42,042 bases of DNA from Pantoea brenneri (GTDB taxonomy: Bacteria; Pseudomonadota; Gammaproteobacteria; Enterobacterales; Enterobacteriaceae), in assembly GCA_002095305.1 (NCBI GenBank), contig MIEI01000040.1:1-42042 (forward strand). The letters are read 5' to 3'. The stretch's first letter is position 1; every line of letters begins with the position of its first letter. A program made the translations under genes and the position numbers. Positions 28,990 to 38,343 of this stretch are shown here, piece by piece. The notes under the pieces are model-generated. The model saw only the letters and a list, made by a program, of their open reading frames with translations, searched no databases and had not been told where the DNA came from.

Positions 28990-30069
28990 ATGTCTAAAAT
29001 TTTTGATTTCGTAAAACCCGGCGTTGTCACTGGTGATGACGTACAGAAGATCTTCAAAGTTGCGAAAGAGAACAAATTCGCACTGCCAGCGGTAAACTGC
29101 GTCGGTAGCGACTCAATCAATGCGGCACTGGAAGCAGCGGCGAAAGTGAAAGCGCCGATCATCATCCAGTTCTCTAACGGCGGTGCCGCGTTTATCGCCG
29201 GTAAAGGTTTCAAGACTGACAAACCACAGGGCGCGGCCATTTTCGGTGCTATCGCTGGCGCACACCACGTGCACCTGATGGCAGAACAGTACGGCGTGCC
29301 GGTTATCCTGCATACTGACCACTGTGCCAAGAAACTGCTGCCGTGGATCGACGGTCTGCTGGACGCAGGCGAAGAGCACTTCAAGAAAACCGGTAAGCCA
29401 CTGTTCTCTTCTCACATGATCGACCTGTCTGAAGAATCACTGGAAGAAAACATCGAAATCAGCAGCAAGTACCTGGCGCGCATGGCGAAAATCGACATGA
29501 CGCTGGAAATCGAACTGGGCTGCACCGGTGGTGAAGAAGATGGCGTCGACAACAGCCACATGGACGCGTCTGCACTTTACACCCAGCCAGAAGATGTTAA
29601 CTACGCCTACGAAAAACTGAATGCCATCAGCCCGCGCTTCACCATCGCGGCATCATTCGGTAACGTGCACGGCGTTTACAAGCCAGGCAACGTGAAACTG
29701 ACCCCAACCATTCTGCGTGATTCGCAGAAATACGTGTGTGAAAAACACGGTCTGCCGCACAACGCGCTGGACTTCGTTTTCCACGGTGGTTCAGGTTCTT
29801 CTGCTGCAGAAATCGAAGAGTCTATCAGCTACGGCGTGATCAAGATGAACATCGATACCGATACCCAATGGGCGACCTGGGACGGCATCCTGCAGTATTA
29901 CAAAAAGAACGAAGGCTATCTGCAGTCGCAGCTGGGTAACCCGGAAGGCGCTGACAAGCCGAACAAAAAATACTACGACCCACGCGTCTGGCTGCGTTCA
30001 GCCCAGGCCTCTATGGTGGTCCGTCTGGAGCAGGCTTTCAAAGAGCTTAACGCTGTCGACGTACTGTAA
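28990..30069 (+). CDS. fbaA: Class II fructose-bisphosphate aldolase FbaA
   Basis: This zinc-dependent enzyme splits fructose-1,6-bisphosphate into dihydroxyacetone phosphate and glyceraldehyde-3-phosphate. The 359-residue product equals the E. coli length and carries the zinc-site region LHTDHCAKKLLPW, the class II signature ELGCTGGEEDGVD, and the later zinc histidine segments NVHGVYKPG and VFHGGSGSS. Its codons are strongly biased, as in other highly expressed genes. A strong terminator follows. Confidence 0.97.
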   Translation: MSKIFDFVKPGVVTGDDVQKIFKVAKENKFALPAVNCVGSDSINAALEAAAKVKAPIIIQFSNGGAAFIAGKGFKTDKPQGAAIFGAIAGAHHVHLMAEQYGVPVILHTDHCAKKLLPWIDGLLDAGEEHFKKTGKPLFSSHMIDLSEESLEENIEISSKYLARMAKIDMTLEIELGCTGGEEDGVDNSHMDASALYTQPEDVNYAYEKLNAISPRFTIAASFGNVHGVYKPGNVKLTPTILRDSQKYVCEKHGLPHNALDFVFHGGSGSSAAEIEESISYGVIKMNIDTDTQWATWDGILQYYKKNEGYLQSQLGNPEGADKPNKKYYDPRVWLRSAQASMVVRLEQAFKELNAVDVL

Positions 30070-30089
30070 TAGTCAGTGAGTTAGCGTAC

Positions 30090-30116
30090 AAAAAAGGCCC
30101 GAAAGGGCCTTTTTTT
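30090..30116 (+). terminator. fbaA terminator
   Basis: AAAAAAGGCCC-GAAA-GGGCCTTTTTT is a perfect 11-bp stem with a GAAA tetraloop, ending in seven Ts. It is the end of the epd-pgk-fbaA operon. Confidence 0.95.
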
Positions 30117-30261
30117 ATGCATCTGCGGCAGAAAATTGCGGTTAAACGACCCGCTGTTTGGCGCTTCAAACAATAATTGATTACCCTAGATCACGGGGTG
30201 TCGGATTACATCTGGCAGTTTTTGTTTATTCCCGGCGGGAATCCAATTACAGGGCTTATTA

Positions 30262-31143
30262 ATGGAAGATTTACACGTCGTCGATGGCTTAACGAACGCA
30301 GGCAGCTGGCTGGTGCGCAATCAGGCGCTGATCCTAAGCTATGCCGTTAATATTGTGGCGGCTATCGCCATCATTATCGTCGGGATGATCATCGCCCGCA
30401 TCATTTCTAACACCGTAAACCGTCTGCTGCGCGCACGACACATTGATGCCACCGTGGCTGACTTTCTCTCTGCGCTGGTCCGCTACGGGGTGATTGCCTT
30501 CACCATTATCGCGGCATTGGGACGGATTGGGGTCCAGACCGCTTCGGTGATTGCGGTACTGGGTGCGGCGGGTCTGGCCGTTGGTCTGGCGCTGCAGGGA
30601 TCGCTCTCTAACCTGGCAGCCGGCGTATTGCTGGTGACTTTCCGTCCGTTCCGCACCGGCGAGTTCGTCGATCTGGGCGGCGTAATGGGCACGGTACAGC
30701 AGGTGCAGATCTTCTCAACCACCCTGAAAACGGCCGATGGCAAAGTGGTGGTGGTGCCGAACGGCAAGATTATCAGTGGGAACATCGTCAACTTCTCTCG
30801 TGAACCGATCCGCCGTAATGAGTTCATCATTGGCGTTGCTTACGATGCGGATGTTGATGAGGTGATCGCATTACTGCAGCAGGTAGTTGAAGCCGATAGC
30901 CGGGTGCTGAAAGAGATGGGCATTCAGATTGGCCTGAACGAGCTGGCTGCCTCTTCAATGAACTTTGTGGTGCGTTGCTGGAGCAACAGCGGCGATCTGC
31001 AGAACGTCTACTGGGACCTGCTGAAGAACTTCAAGCGGGCGCTGGATGCCAAAGAGATCGGCATTCCTTATCCGCAGCTGGATGTGCATCTGCATCAGCA
31101 AACACCGTCTGACGCAGTGTCATCTCCGGCTCAGCCACAGTAA
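30262..31143 (+). CDS. mscS: Small-conductance mechanosensitive channel MscS
   Basis: This inner-membrane homoheptameric channel opens under membrane tension to release solutes after hypoosmotic shock. The 293-residue product has three N-terminal membrane spans. The third has the Gly/Ala-rich pore helix, with the gate leucines Leu105 and Leu109 in [10 protein letters not shown]. The beta domain ([34 protein letters not shown]) and C-terminal alpha/beta domain follow. It is separated from fbaA by a terminator. Confidence 0.95.
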   Translation: MEDLHVVDGLTNAGSWLVRNQALILSYAVNIVAAIAIIIVGMIIARIISNTVNRLLRARHIDATVADFLSALVRYGVIAFTIIAALGRIGVQTASVIAVLGAAGLAVGLALQGSLSNLAAGVLLVTFRPFRTGEFVDLGGVMGTVQQVQIFSTTLKTADGKVVVVPNGKIISGNIVNFSREPIRRNEFIIGVAYDADVDEVIALLQQVVEADSRVLKEMGIQIGLNELAASSMNFVVRCWSNSGDLQNVYWDLLKNFKRALDAKEIGIPYPQLDVHLHQQTPSDAVSSPAQPQ

Positions 31144-31151
31144 TCTCTCTC

Positions 31152-31175
31152 AATGGGCGGCCACCGTCGCCCATT
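31152..31175 (+). terminator. Hairpin after mscS
   Basis: AATGGGCG pairs perfectly with CGCCCATT over an 8-base loop, 9 bases after the mscS stop, followed by AATTTGTC. It is a moderate terminator candidate. Confidence 0.5.
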
Positions 31176-31207
31176 AATTTGTCTAATCACAGATTAATTC
31201 TTTCTAT

Positions 31208-31236
31208 TTCCGCTAATCATCCAGCCTCTTTATACT
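31208..31236 (+). promoter_or_regulatory. Candidate argO promoter
   Basis: TTCCGC (31208-31213) and TATACT (31231-31236) are 17 bases apart, predicting a start near 31243. The -35 is poor, as expected for a promoter needing the activator ArgP, which in E. coli binds just upstream and responds to arginine. The A+T-rich stretch 31171-31205 is the likely ArgP zone. Confidence 0.45.
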
Positions 31237-31270
31237 GCGTCCCATCTTAACTTTCTCGGGACTTAATCCG

Positions 31271-31893
31271 GTGCTGACTCTCTATTTTCAAGGGCTTGCT
31301 CTTGGTGCTGCGCTCATCCTGCCGCTGGGGCCTCAAAACGCGTTCGTGATGAATCAGGCGTAAAACGCCAGTATCATTTGATGACCGCCTCACTGTGCGC
31401 ACTGAGCGATATTGTGCTGATCTGCGGTGGTATCTTCGGCGGCAGCGCCTTGCTGAACCAGTCGCCATTGCTGTTGATGCTGATCACCTGGGCCGGGGTG
31501 GCTTTTCTGCTGTGGTATGGCTGGGGCGCGCTGCGTACTGCTTTTAGCGGCAGCGTTGATTTAGCCGACGGCCAGCCGCTGAAGCAGGGAAGGGCGCGGA
31601 TTATCGCCACGCTGCTGGCAGTGACCTGGCTGAATCCGCACGTCTATCTCGATACCTTCGTGGTACTGGGAAGTCTGGGCGGTCAGCTACCCACCACGAC
31701 CGCCCGCCAGTGGTTCGCCATGGGCACCATCAGCGCCTCTATCCTGTGGTTTTTTGGCCTGGCGCTGCTGGCCGCCTGGCTATCACCACGGCTGCGCACC
31801 GCCAGAGCACAGCGCATTATTAACCTGCTGGTCGGGGTGGTGATGTGGTTTATTGCCCTGCAACTGGCGCGTCAGGGACTCGCCGGTTTTTAA
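31271..31893 (+). pseudogene. argO: Arginine exporter ArgO, broken by a one-base deletion
   Basis: The gene opens at GTG 31271 ([21 protein letters not shown]) and reads as the LysE/ArgO exporter to ...FVMNQ. It then meets a stop at 31361 because one G is missing from the GGG expected in CAG-GGC-GTA (about 31357-31359). The +1 frame resumes [16 protein letters not shown] and runs intact to 31893. Apart from that base the product would be about 207 residues with six membrane spans, exporting arginine. A sequence error at a short G-run is at least as likely as true loss. An independent start at ATG 31381 would lack the first span. Confidence 0.85.
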
Positions 31894-31941
31894 ACTTCAC
31901 CCGAACAGGCTGCGGTAATTGCCGCGCTGAGGGCGAACTTT

Positions 31942-31950
31942 TGCCATAAT
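31942..31950 (+). promoter_or_regulatory. Candidate extended -10 promoter of yggE
   Basis: TGC-CATAAT is an extended -10 element without a good -35 at normal distance (TTGCCG is 20 bases away). A start near 31957 would leave an 81-base leader before yggE. Confidence 0.35.
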
Positions 31951-32037
31951 GACCACTCAAAGCATGGCGCATACCGATGCGCTTTTGGGCTTCGCCGGTT
32001 GGAAGCCGTCATATTGACCTTTTCAAGGAGGACTTTC

Positions 32038-32759
32038 ATGAAACTGAAAGCATTGGCTTTGGCCGCAATAATGAGCGCAGGGGCACTGCCCGGCGTACAA
32101 GCTGATGAGTTGCCGAATGGGCCGCACGTCGTGACCTCGGGTAAGGCCACGGTCGATGCCCGTCCGGACATCGCTACCTTATCCATCGTGGTTAACGTGT
32201 CATCAAAAGATGCCGCCGATGCGAAAAAGCAGGCCGATAGCCGGGTTGCGCAGTATTTCGATTTCTGCAGAAAAATGGCATTGAGAAGAAAGATATCGAT
32301 GCTGCTAACCTGAGTACCCAGCCAGAATACGATTACACCAAAGAGGGTAAATCGGTACTGAAAGGCTATCGTGCCGTGCGTCAGGTGCAGGTGACTCTGC
32401 GTCAGCTGGACAAACTCAACGATCTGCTGGATGGCGCGCTGAAGTCCGGCCTGAATGAGGTTCGCAGCGTTGAGTTAGGCGTGGCCAATCCGGAGAGTTA
32501 TAAGCAGCAGGCCCGCAAAGCGGCAATCAAAAATGCTACTCAGCAAGCTTCAGAGCTGGCAGCCGGTTTCAACGCCCAGCTGGGCTCGATCTACAGCATT
32601 CGCTATCAGGTCGCCAACTACCAGCCGATGCCGATGAACCGTATGTATAAGGCCGCCGCTGCTGCCGATACGTCGGCTCAGGAAACCTACGATCAGCAAA
32701 GCATCAACTTTGACGATCAGGTCGATGTGGTGTTCGAGATCAAACCGAACACGCCATAA
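32038..32759 (+). pseudogene. yggE: SIMPL/DUF541 periplasmic protein YggE, frameshifted
   Basis: The ATG at 32038 has a strong ribosome site (GGAGGA) and a signal peptide (to about VQA, residue 21). It matches E. coli YggE, the oxidative-stress defence protein, up to RVAQYFDF. One C is missing at about 32265 (TTC-CTG-CAG expected, TTC-TGC-AGA present), shifting the frame to a stop at 32311-32313. The other frame continues STQPEYDYTKEG to LDKLNDLLDGALKSG and on to a normal end at 32759. Without the shift it would be about 240 residues. Sequence error or recent mutation cannot be told apart here. Confidence 0.85.
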
Positions 32760-32762
32760 TGA

Positions 32763-32791
32763 AAAACGGGGCCTGCGCCCCGTTTTCTTTT
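32763..32791. terminator. Bidirectional terminator between yggE and argP
   Basis: AAAACGGGGC pairs perfectly with GCCCCGTTTT over the loop CTGC (32763-32786), followed by CTTTT on plus. The stem's A/T ends give U-rich exits both ways. It serves two convergent genes. Confidence 0.88.
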
Positions 32792-32795
32792 GTGG

Positions 32796-33701
32796 TTACG
32801 CGGCGACGTCATCCTGACGCAGCACGCGATGTCCGTGCGCGATCAGCGCATCGGTCACCCGCCGCATCAGACGGCTCTCCGGCGCGAAGCGATGCCAGTA
32901 GAGCATCCGGCGCTGATAGAGGCCGGGCGTCAAATCAATCAGCTCACCGCTCGCCAGCTCGCGCTCAATCTGCAAGTGCGGGATCATACAGCAGGTCGAA
33001 CCCTGTCGCGCCATCTGCACAAAAGCTTCCGATGAATTGACGATATGGCAGGGCACGCTGCCCGGCGACAGATCGAAGTTTTGCTGCAGAAACGCCTGAT
33101 GCATATCATCCAGATGGTCAAACGCCACGGCAGGCGCTTTCAGCAGGGCAGAACGGGTGACGCCGTTCGGGAAGAAGCGGTCGGCAAAGTCACGTGATGC
33201 GACGAACAGATAGTCGAGCGCACCCAGTTGATCCACCAGGCAACTCGGTAACGGCTGGGGCTGAATACTCACGGCACCGACCACTTCACCACGGCGTAAA
33301 CGCTCCTGGGTACGGGTTTCATCTTCTACCTGCAAATTCAGCCGTACCGGTGAGTCGGCCAGCACATCTTTCAGCGCAGGCAGCAGCCAGGTTGCCAGAC
33401 TGTCGGCGTTGACCGCCAGCGACAACAGCAGCGGTGTAGTACCGCTGTTTTCATCGCCCAGCCACTCCTCTTCCAGCAGCTCTACCTGATGCAACAGCGC
33501 CAGCAGTTTCTGGCCCTGTTCGGTCGGGCGAGGCGGGACGGTACGCACCAGCAGTGGCTGACCAAACAGATTCTCCAGCTGCTTGATACGCTGTGAAACC
33601 GCCGACTGCGTGATACATAATTTCTGTGCGGCGCGTTCGAAACCGCGTTCACGAATCACTGAATCCAGCGCCTGAAGCGTACGATAATCCGGGCGTTTCA
33701 T
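32796..33701 (-). CDS. argP: LysR-type regulator ArgP (IciA)
   Basis: A 301-residue LysR-type DNA-binding protein that in E. coli activates argO with arginine and controls lysine-related genes. The ATG at 33701 ([15 protein letters not shown]) is the family start and has GGAGA ahead; the 30-residue extension to 33791 is rejected. An N-terminal winged helix-turn-helix (about 5-60, [20 protein letters not shown]) is followed by the ligand-binding domain. It is almost identical to E. coli in [17 protein letters not shown]. Its classic target argO lies 0.9 kb away but is frameshifted as read. Confidence 0.95.
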   Translation of the reverse strand: MKRPDYRTLQALDSVIRERGFERAAQKLCITQSAVSQRIKQLENLFGQPLLVRTVPPRPTEQGQKLLALLHQVELLEEEWLGDENSGTTPLLLSLAVNADSLATWLLPALKDVLADSPVRLNLQVEDETRTQERLRRGEVVGAVSIQPQPLPSCLVDQLGALDYLFVASRDFADRFFPNGVTRSALLKAPAVAFDHLDDMHQAFLQQNFDLSPGSVPCHIVNSSEAFVQMARQGSTCCMIPHLQIERELASGELIDLTPGLYQRRMLYWHRFAPESRLMRRVTDALIAHGHRVLRQDDVAA

Positions 33702-33883
33702 TGTTATTTTCTCTCCTTCAGGGTGGACGTTACTATGCCACAAAAGTGTCACCTGTGAGCGACCGCGTGTTTTTTGTGGTCTGGCTTCCAAAGCGATAAA
33801 TCCGCGTCTGTCACCCGAGCATTTTCAGTCAGCCTTGTTTTATACTACGCGCACTTCGTTGTCGCACAGGTTTTAAACATACC

Positions 33884-34543
33884 ATGACCCAGGATGAACT
33901 GAAAAAAGCCGTAGGCTGGGCTGCACTCGATTATGTGCAGCCTGGTACGGTTGTCGGCGTTGGCACCGGATCGACCGCGGCCCACTTTATTGATGCGCTC
34001 GCGACGGTCAGGCATCAGATTGAGGGCGCGGTCTCCAGTTCCGACGCCTCAACCCAGAAGCTGAAAAGCCTGGGGATTCAGGTGTTCGATCTGAATGAGA
34101 TCGACATTCTGTCGGTTTACGTCGACGGTGCCGATGAGATCAATCCGCAGATGCAGATGATCAAAGGCGGGGGAGCCGCGCTGACGCGTGAGAAAATCGT
34201 CGCCGCGGTGGCTGAAACCTTTATCTGCATTGCTGACGCCTCCAAAGAGGTCGACGTGCTGGGCCGTTTTCCGCTGCCGGTTGAAGTGATCCCGATGGCG
34301 CGCAGCTATGTGGCGCGTCAGCTGGTTAAACTCGGAGGATTACCGGAATACCGTCAGAACGTGGTCACCGATAACGGCAACATTATTCTCGACGTGCATA
34401 ATCTGCGCATTCTCGATCCTATTGCGCTGGAAAAAACCATCAACGCCTTGCCCGGCGTGGTCACCGTCGGTCTTTTTGCCGCTCGGGGTGCCGATATCGC
34501 ACTGATTGGCGGGCCTGACGGGGTTAAAACCATCAAAAAATGA
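33884..34543 (+). CDS. rpiA: Ribose-5-phosphate isomerase A
   Basis: RpiA interconverts ribose-5-phosphate and ribulose-5-phosphate in the pentose phosphate pathway. The 219-residue product has the phosphate loop GTGSTA (28-33), the catalytic-site segments DGADEI and [11 protein letters not shown], and SSSDAST. It is divergent from argP. A TATACT hexamer at 33841-33846 may be its -10. In E. coli the sbm operon separates argP and rpiA; here they are adjacent. Confidence 0.96.
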   Translation: MTQDELKKAVGWAALDYVQPGTVVGVGTGSTAAHFIDALATVRHQIEGAVSSSDASTQKLKSLGIQVFDLNEIDILSVYVDGADEINPQMQMIKGGGAALTREKIVAAVAETFICIADASKEVDVLGRFPLPVEVIPMARSYVARQLVKLGGLPEYRQNVVTDNGNIILDVHNLRILDPIALEKTINALPGVVTVGLFAARGADIALIGGPDGVKTIKK

Positions 34544-34548
34544 TCTGT

Positions 34549-34569
34549 CCGGCGTCATTACGGCGCCGG
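34549..34569 (+). terminator. Hairpin after rpiA
   Basis: A 6-bp stem (CCGGCG with CGCCGG) and 9-base loop lie 6 bases past the rpiA stop, followed by TTATTTCT. It is a moderate terminator candidate. Confidence 0.5.
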
Positions 34570-34822
34570 TTATTTCTGCCCGCAAAACATCTTTTCTCGC
34601 CAGGGTGAAATTTGGTGACTTATGTCACATTAGCGTCATCCACAGCGGGTTCGTTCTCCCTTCATCGCAGACATCACGATTTTGTACGGCAATGTGCTGT
34701 TGCTGAGCCTTGCCGTGCTGTCGGGCAGGCAATCGTTTGTATTGCCGGACGCGTATTTTTTGATATTTTGACAGAAGGCTGGCTTATGGCAGTCCTCAAT
34801 GAATTCTGAATAGGGTCGGGAA

Positions 34823-36061
34823 ATGGCAAAGGTATCACTGGAAAAAGACAAGATTAAGTTCCTGCTGGTGGAAGGTGTCCATCAGAGCGCGGTGGAAAAC
34901 CTGCGGGCTGCAGGCTACACCAACATCGAATTCCACAAGGGCGCGCTGGACTCCGACGCGTTAAAAGCATCGATCCGTGATGCACACTTTATTGGTATCC
35001 GTTCCCGCTCCCAACTCACCGAAGAGATCTTTGCCGCAGCTGAGAAGCTGGTCGCGGTCGGCTGTTTCTGCATCGGGACTAACCAGGTTGATCTGCAGGC
35101 TGCTGCCAGCCGTGGTATCCCGGTGTTTAACGCCCCGTTCTCCAACACCCGCTCGGTGGCGGAACTGGTGATTGGCGAAATGCTGCTGATGCTGCGCGGC
35201 ATCCCGGAAGCCAATGCCAAAGCCCACCGCGGTATCTGGAACAAGAATGCCAAAGGCTCGTTTGAAGCGCGTGGCAAAAAGCTGGGCATCATCGGTTACG
35301 GCCATATCGGCATGCAGCTGGGCGTGCTGGCTGAAAGCCTGGGGATGCACGTTTTCTTCTACGATATCGAAAACAAACTGCCGCTGGGTAATGCGACTCA
35401 GGTACGCCATATGGCGGATCTGCTTAACATGAGCGATGTGGTCAGCCTGCACGTGCCGGAGACGGTCTCCACCCAGAATATGATCGGTGCTGAGCAGCTG
35501 GCGCAGATGAAGCCTGGCGCACTGCTGATTAACGCCTCACGCGGTACGGTGGTGGATATTCCGGCGCTGTGCGAGGCGCTGGCCAGTAAACAGGTTGGCG
35601 GCGCCGCGATCGACGTCTTCCCGGTTGAGCCTGCGACTAACAGCGATCCGTTCATCTCGCCGCTTAGTGAGTTTGATAACGTGATCCTGACGCCGCACAT
35701 TGGCGGATCGACGGAAGAAGCGCAGGAGAATATCGGTATTGAAGTGGCCGGTAAGCTGGCGAAATACTCCGATAACGGCTCCACGCTGTCAGCGGTTAAC
35801 TTCCCGGAAGTGTCACTGCCGATGCATGGCGTCAGCGCCAGCCGTCTGCTGCACATCCATGAAAACCGTCCTGGCGTGCTGACGGCGATCAACCAGATTT
35901 TTGCTGAGCAGGGCATCAACATTGCGGCGCAGTATCTGCAGACATCGCCATTTATGGGCTACGTGGTGATTGATATCGATGCTGAGCCAGAGCTGGCTGA
36001 CAAAGCGTTACAGCTGATGAAAGCGATTCCGGGCACCATCCGCGCCCGCCTGCTTTACTAA
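34823..36061 (+). CDS. serA: D-3-phosphoglycerate dehydrogenase SerA
   Basis: SerA oxidises 3-phosphoglycerate with NAD in the first step of serine synthesis and is inhibited by serine. The 412-residue product (E. coli 410) has the split substrate domain, the Rossmann motif GIIGYGHIGMQ, the active-site segments NASRGTVVD and LTPHIGGSTEEAQ, and a C-terminal ACT domain (HENRPGVLTAINQIFAEQGINI) that binds serine. The 279-base upstream gap holds no gene; a TTGACA at 34768-34773 has no good -10. Confidence 0.96.
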   Translation: MAKVSLEKDKIKFLLVEGVHQSAVENLRAAGYTNIEFHKGALDSDALKASIRDAHFIGIRSRSQLTEEIFAAAEKLVAVGCFCIGTNQVDLQAAASRGIPVFNAPFSNTRSVAELVIGEMLLMLRGIPEANAKAHRGIWNKNAKGSFEARGKKLGIIGYGHIGMQLGVLAESLGMHVFFYDIENKLPLGNATQVRHMADLLNMSDVVSLHVPETVSTQNMIGAEQLAQMKPGALLINASRGTVVDIPALCEALASKQVGGAAIDVFPVEPATNSDPFISPLSEFDNVILTPHIGGSTEEAQENIGIEVAGKLAKYSDNGSTLSAVNFPEVSLPMHGVSASRLLHIHENRPGVLTAINQIFAEQGINIAAQYLQTSPFMGYVVIDIDAEPELADKALQLMKAIPGTIRARLLY

Positions 36062-36090
36062 GCAAACTGCACCGCAGGTAACGCAACGCG

Positions 36091-36144
36091 TTGGCCCGGC
36101 TACGGGCGCACCTCAGGGATGAGGTGCGTAATCGCGCGGGCCGG
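36091..36144. terminator. Nested dyad between convergent serA and fau
   Basis: An inner 9-bp perfect hairpin (CGCACCTCA, 36107-36115, with 36120-36128, loop GGGA) lies inside an outer stem (GGCCCG with CGGGCC, 36093-36098 with 36137-36142, extended by wobble pairs). It sits between two convergent genes, so a bidirectional terminator is likely, although no T-run follows. Confidence 0.5.
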
Positions 36145-36277
36145 CGTGTCATGGATGGCAGCTTTTGCGTCTTTCCGATCTGGCCGTGTTCCCTGCGCTG
36201 GCCCGATCTCACCACTCATCAGACAGACCTTGCCAGAAATATCAGGCGCTTCATCGCGCCTCCTTCATTCCAAACGT

Positions 36278-36883
36278 CTACTCCCACTGCCAGAGTTTTG
36301 ACGGCGTCATTATTGCTGGCAAAGGCACATCCCAGTCGGCCACCGGCAGGCTATCGACGCGCTGACAGTCGTGCGCCAGGCCCACCGGCAGGAAACCGTG
36401 CTGCCGCCAGTTTTGCAGGGTGCGATCGTAAAAACCGCCACCCATCCCCAGCCGCTGTCCATACTGGTCGAAAGCCACCAGCGGCACCATCATCACATCA
36501 AGCTGATCCAGGGTAATCAACTGCCGGATGTCCAGCGGCGGCTCGGGAATGCGCAGCTTATTGCGCACCAGTTGGGTTTCGGTTGAGTAGCGCAGAAACA
36601 GTAAGTTGCCGGGCGAGAAAGGGTGTAAAACCGGCAGGAAGACCTGCTTTTTCTGCTGCCACAGTCGGGCAATCAGCGGGCGGGTGTTGAGTTCGCCATC
36701 GACCGACAGAAATAGTGCAACGTTTTGTGCGGCAGTGATCGGGGCGTAATTGAGGGCGTGTTCAGCGAGTTGCTCTGCCGCCTGTTCCTGCTGCTCATCG
36801 GTCAGTGCGTGCCGCAGATGACGGACGTGCTGGCGAATCGCCTGGCGCTGGCCTTGAAGCTGGAGCTGAGAAGAGTCAGACAT
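36278..36883 (-). CDS. fau: 5-formyltetrahydrofolate cyclo-ligase (Fau/YgfA)
   Basis: Fau converts 5-formyltetrahydrofolate to 5,10-methenyltetrahydrofolate with ATP. The chosen ATG at 36883 gives 201 residues, with about 19 more at the N-terminus than the E. coli protein. Conserved parts are VALFLSVDGELNTRPLI, VLHPFSPGNLLFL and the signature GQRLGMGGGFYDRTLQNW. The open frame continues upstream through 6S RNA, which is not coding. As in E. coli it follows ssrS and is probably cotranscribed with it. Confidence 0.93.
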   Translation of the reverse strand: MSDSSQLQLQGQRQAIRQHVRHLRHALTDEQQEQAAEQLAEHALNYAPITAAQNVALFLSVDGELNTRPLIARLWQQKKQVFLPVLHPFSPGNLLFLRYSTETQLVRNKLRIPEPPLDIRQLITLDQLDVMMVPLVAFDQYGQRLGMGGGFYDRTLQNWRQHGFLPVGLAHDCQRVDSLPVADWDVPLPAIMTPSKLWQWE

Positions 36884-36983
36884 GGTTTCCCCGCCGGATA
36901 AGTCGCTGTTGAAGCAACTATAACATGACAGTTGGGGAAAAATACCGGGACCACAAGAGGACGCGCTGGGAACTACAGAAGAG

Positions 36984-37167
36984 AGATCTCCGAGATGCCG
37001 CCGTAGGCTGTAACCCTTGAACCCTTGGTTCAAGGTGAACATGCCGTCGTAACCATCAGGCTTCTCGGACGAACCGAGCATGCACACAGGTTACAGAGCG
37101 TCACATTCTGTTTTTTCGAAATATCGGCTCAGGGGACTGGCCCACATGCAAACATCTCAGAGAAAAT
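36984..37167 (-). ncRNA. ssrS: 6S RNA
   Basis: 6S RNA binds sigma-70 RNA polymerase in stationary phase as a promoter mimic. Reading the minus strand, the 5' arm ATTTTCTCTGAGATGTTTG and then GGGCCAGTCCCCTGAGCCGA match E. coli 6S. So do the central TGCTCGGTTCGTCCGAGAAGC hairpin (37056-37076), the CCTTGAACCAAGGGTTCAAGG hairpin (37012-37032), and the closing GGCATCTCGGAGA that pairs with the 5' arm. Length is about 184 bases, as in E. coli. The ends are set by this match and could be off by a base or two. It lies between zapA and fau as usual. Confidence 0.95.
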
Positions 37168-37185
37168 TTACCTCACCGTTACCTG

Positions 37186-37214
37186 ATTATAGCAACCATG
37201 AAGTTTTATTCGAA
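37186..37214 (-). promoter_or_regulatory. ssrS proximal promoter
   Basis: On the minus strand a perfect -10 TATAAT (37191-37186) has TTCGAA 17 bases upstream. The predicted start near 37178 would leave about ten bases to trim from the 5' end, as for the short 6S precursor in E. coli. The -35 falls inside the end of zapA. Confidence 0.75.
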
Positions 37215-37535
37215 CTTCGCACCCTCACGCTCAGAGATGCGACCTTGCTCAACCAGTGCCTGTTCAATCGTCTGCTGCAACATACGGATACGCTGTTCCA
37301 TATTAGCAGCATAATCGCGCGTTTTCACTTTCTCTTGCGCCAGCTCGTGGCAGACGTTTAACGCGGCGATGAACACCAGTTGTTCTGTATTGGTGACTCT
37401 AGTGCGAACTTTTAGATCTTGCAACCGTTGATTGAGATCTTCAGCCGCTGCATTCAGCGCATCTTGCTGTTCAGGCGGACAATTCACTCTCAACGAACGA
37501 CCAAAAATTTGTAAATCTACCGGTTGTGCAGACAT
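37206..37535 (-). CDS. zapA: Cell division protein ZapA
   Basis: ZapA binds FtsZ and bundles its filaments at mid-cell. The ATG at 37535 ([17 protein letters not shown]) gives 109 residues, the E. coli length; the extension to 37583 is not conserved. The N-terminal domain ([20 protein letters not shown]) and C-terminal coiled coil (about 60-100) are intact. It is divergent from ygfB and directly precedes the 6S RNA gene. Confidence 0.95.
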   Translation of the reverse strand: MSAQPVDLQIFGRSLRVNCPPEQQDALNAAAEDLNQRLQDLKVRTRVTNTEQLVFIAALNVCHELAQEKVKTRDYAANMEQRIRMLQQTIEQALVEQGRISEREGAKFE

Positions 37536-37705
37536 GCCACCTTCCTGACTGATTACTTCGCCCGCAACTCCCTTAGCAGTCAATGGCTTGGGAGGCGGGC
37601 AACTATATAGACCCGCGAAATAAGTTACAACCCCTTTTCTGGAAACCTTGAGGCAGCTAGTGGTAGCATAACACGAACTTATTCTGCCAACGACGATGAA
37701 AACTT

Positions 37706-38284
37706 ATGTCCTTACAGAACGCAACCCCCGATTACAACGCGCTGGCGGCGGCGCTCTCACAGCAGGGCGTAGGAATGACCCCCGCAGAAATGCATGGCTT
37801 GCTGAGCGGCATCCTGTGCGGCGGCAATCAGGACCCCAGCTGGAAGACTCTGGTGCACGATCTGGCCAATGAAGGCATGGCGTTTTCACAAAGCCTGTCG
37901 ATGCCGTTACAGGCACTGCATGAAAATATCGCCACCACCCTGGAAGATGAGGGATTCCTGTTTCAGCTGCTGTTACCCAGCGATGATGACATCACGGTAT
38001 TCGATCGCGCCGACGCGCTGGCCGGCTGGGTGAATCATTTTCTGCTCGGCCTTGGCGTGACACAGCCTAAACTGGATAAAGTCACTGGCGAAACCGGTGA
38101 GGCGATTGATGATTTACGCACCATCGCCCAGTTGGGTTACGAAGAAGATGAAGATCAGGAAGAGCTGGAGCAGTCGCTGGAAGAGGTGATTGAGTATGTC
38201 CGTGTTGCAGCGCTGCTGTGCCACGATACCTTTACCCGTCCACAGCCGACCGCGCCAGAAGTCCAGAAACCGACGCTACACTAA
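37706..38284 (+). CDS. ygfB: UPF0149 family protein YgfB
   Basis: A 192-residue cytosolic protein equal in length to E. coli YgfB. It is helix-rich and acidic ([20 protein letters not shown]), with the conserved block [19 protein letters not shown]. Its molecular role in enterics is unknown; a Pseudomonas relative affects beta-lactamase regulation. It leads the run ygfB-pepP-ubiH-ubiI, with 59 bases to pepP. Confidence 0.94.
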   Translation: MSLQNATPDYNALAAALSQQGVGMTPAEMHGLLSGILCGGNQDPSWKTLVHDLANEGMAFSQSLSMPLQALHENIATTLEDEGFLFQLLLPSDDDITVFDRADALAGWVNHFLLGLGVTQPKLDKVTGETGEAIDDLRTIAQLGYEEDEDQEELEQSLEEVIEYVRVAALLCHDTFTRPQPTAPEVQKPTLH

Positions 38285-38343
38285 GCTTACGATAACGGGT
38301 CACCCGGTCAGTTTAAACAGGTCAGATTACAGGGAGTGCAGAG

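Noticed and set aside
34768..34773. TTGACA as the serA promoter -35
   Set aside because: No acceptable -10 lies 16 to 18 bases downstream.
36884..37087. 68-codon N-terminal extension of fau
   Set aside because: It reads through the 6S RNA gene, which is conserved as RNA.
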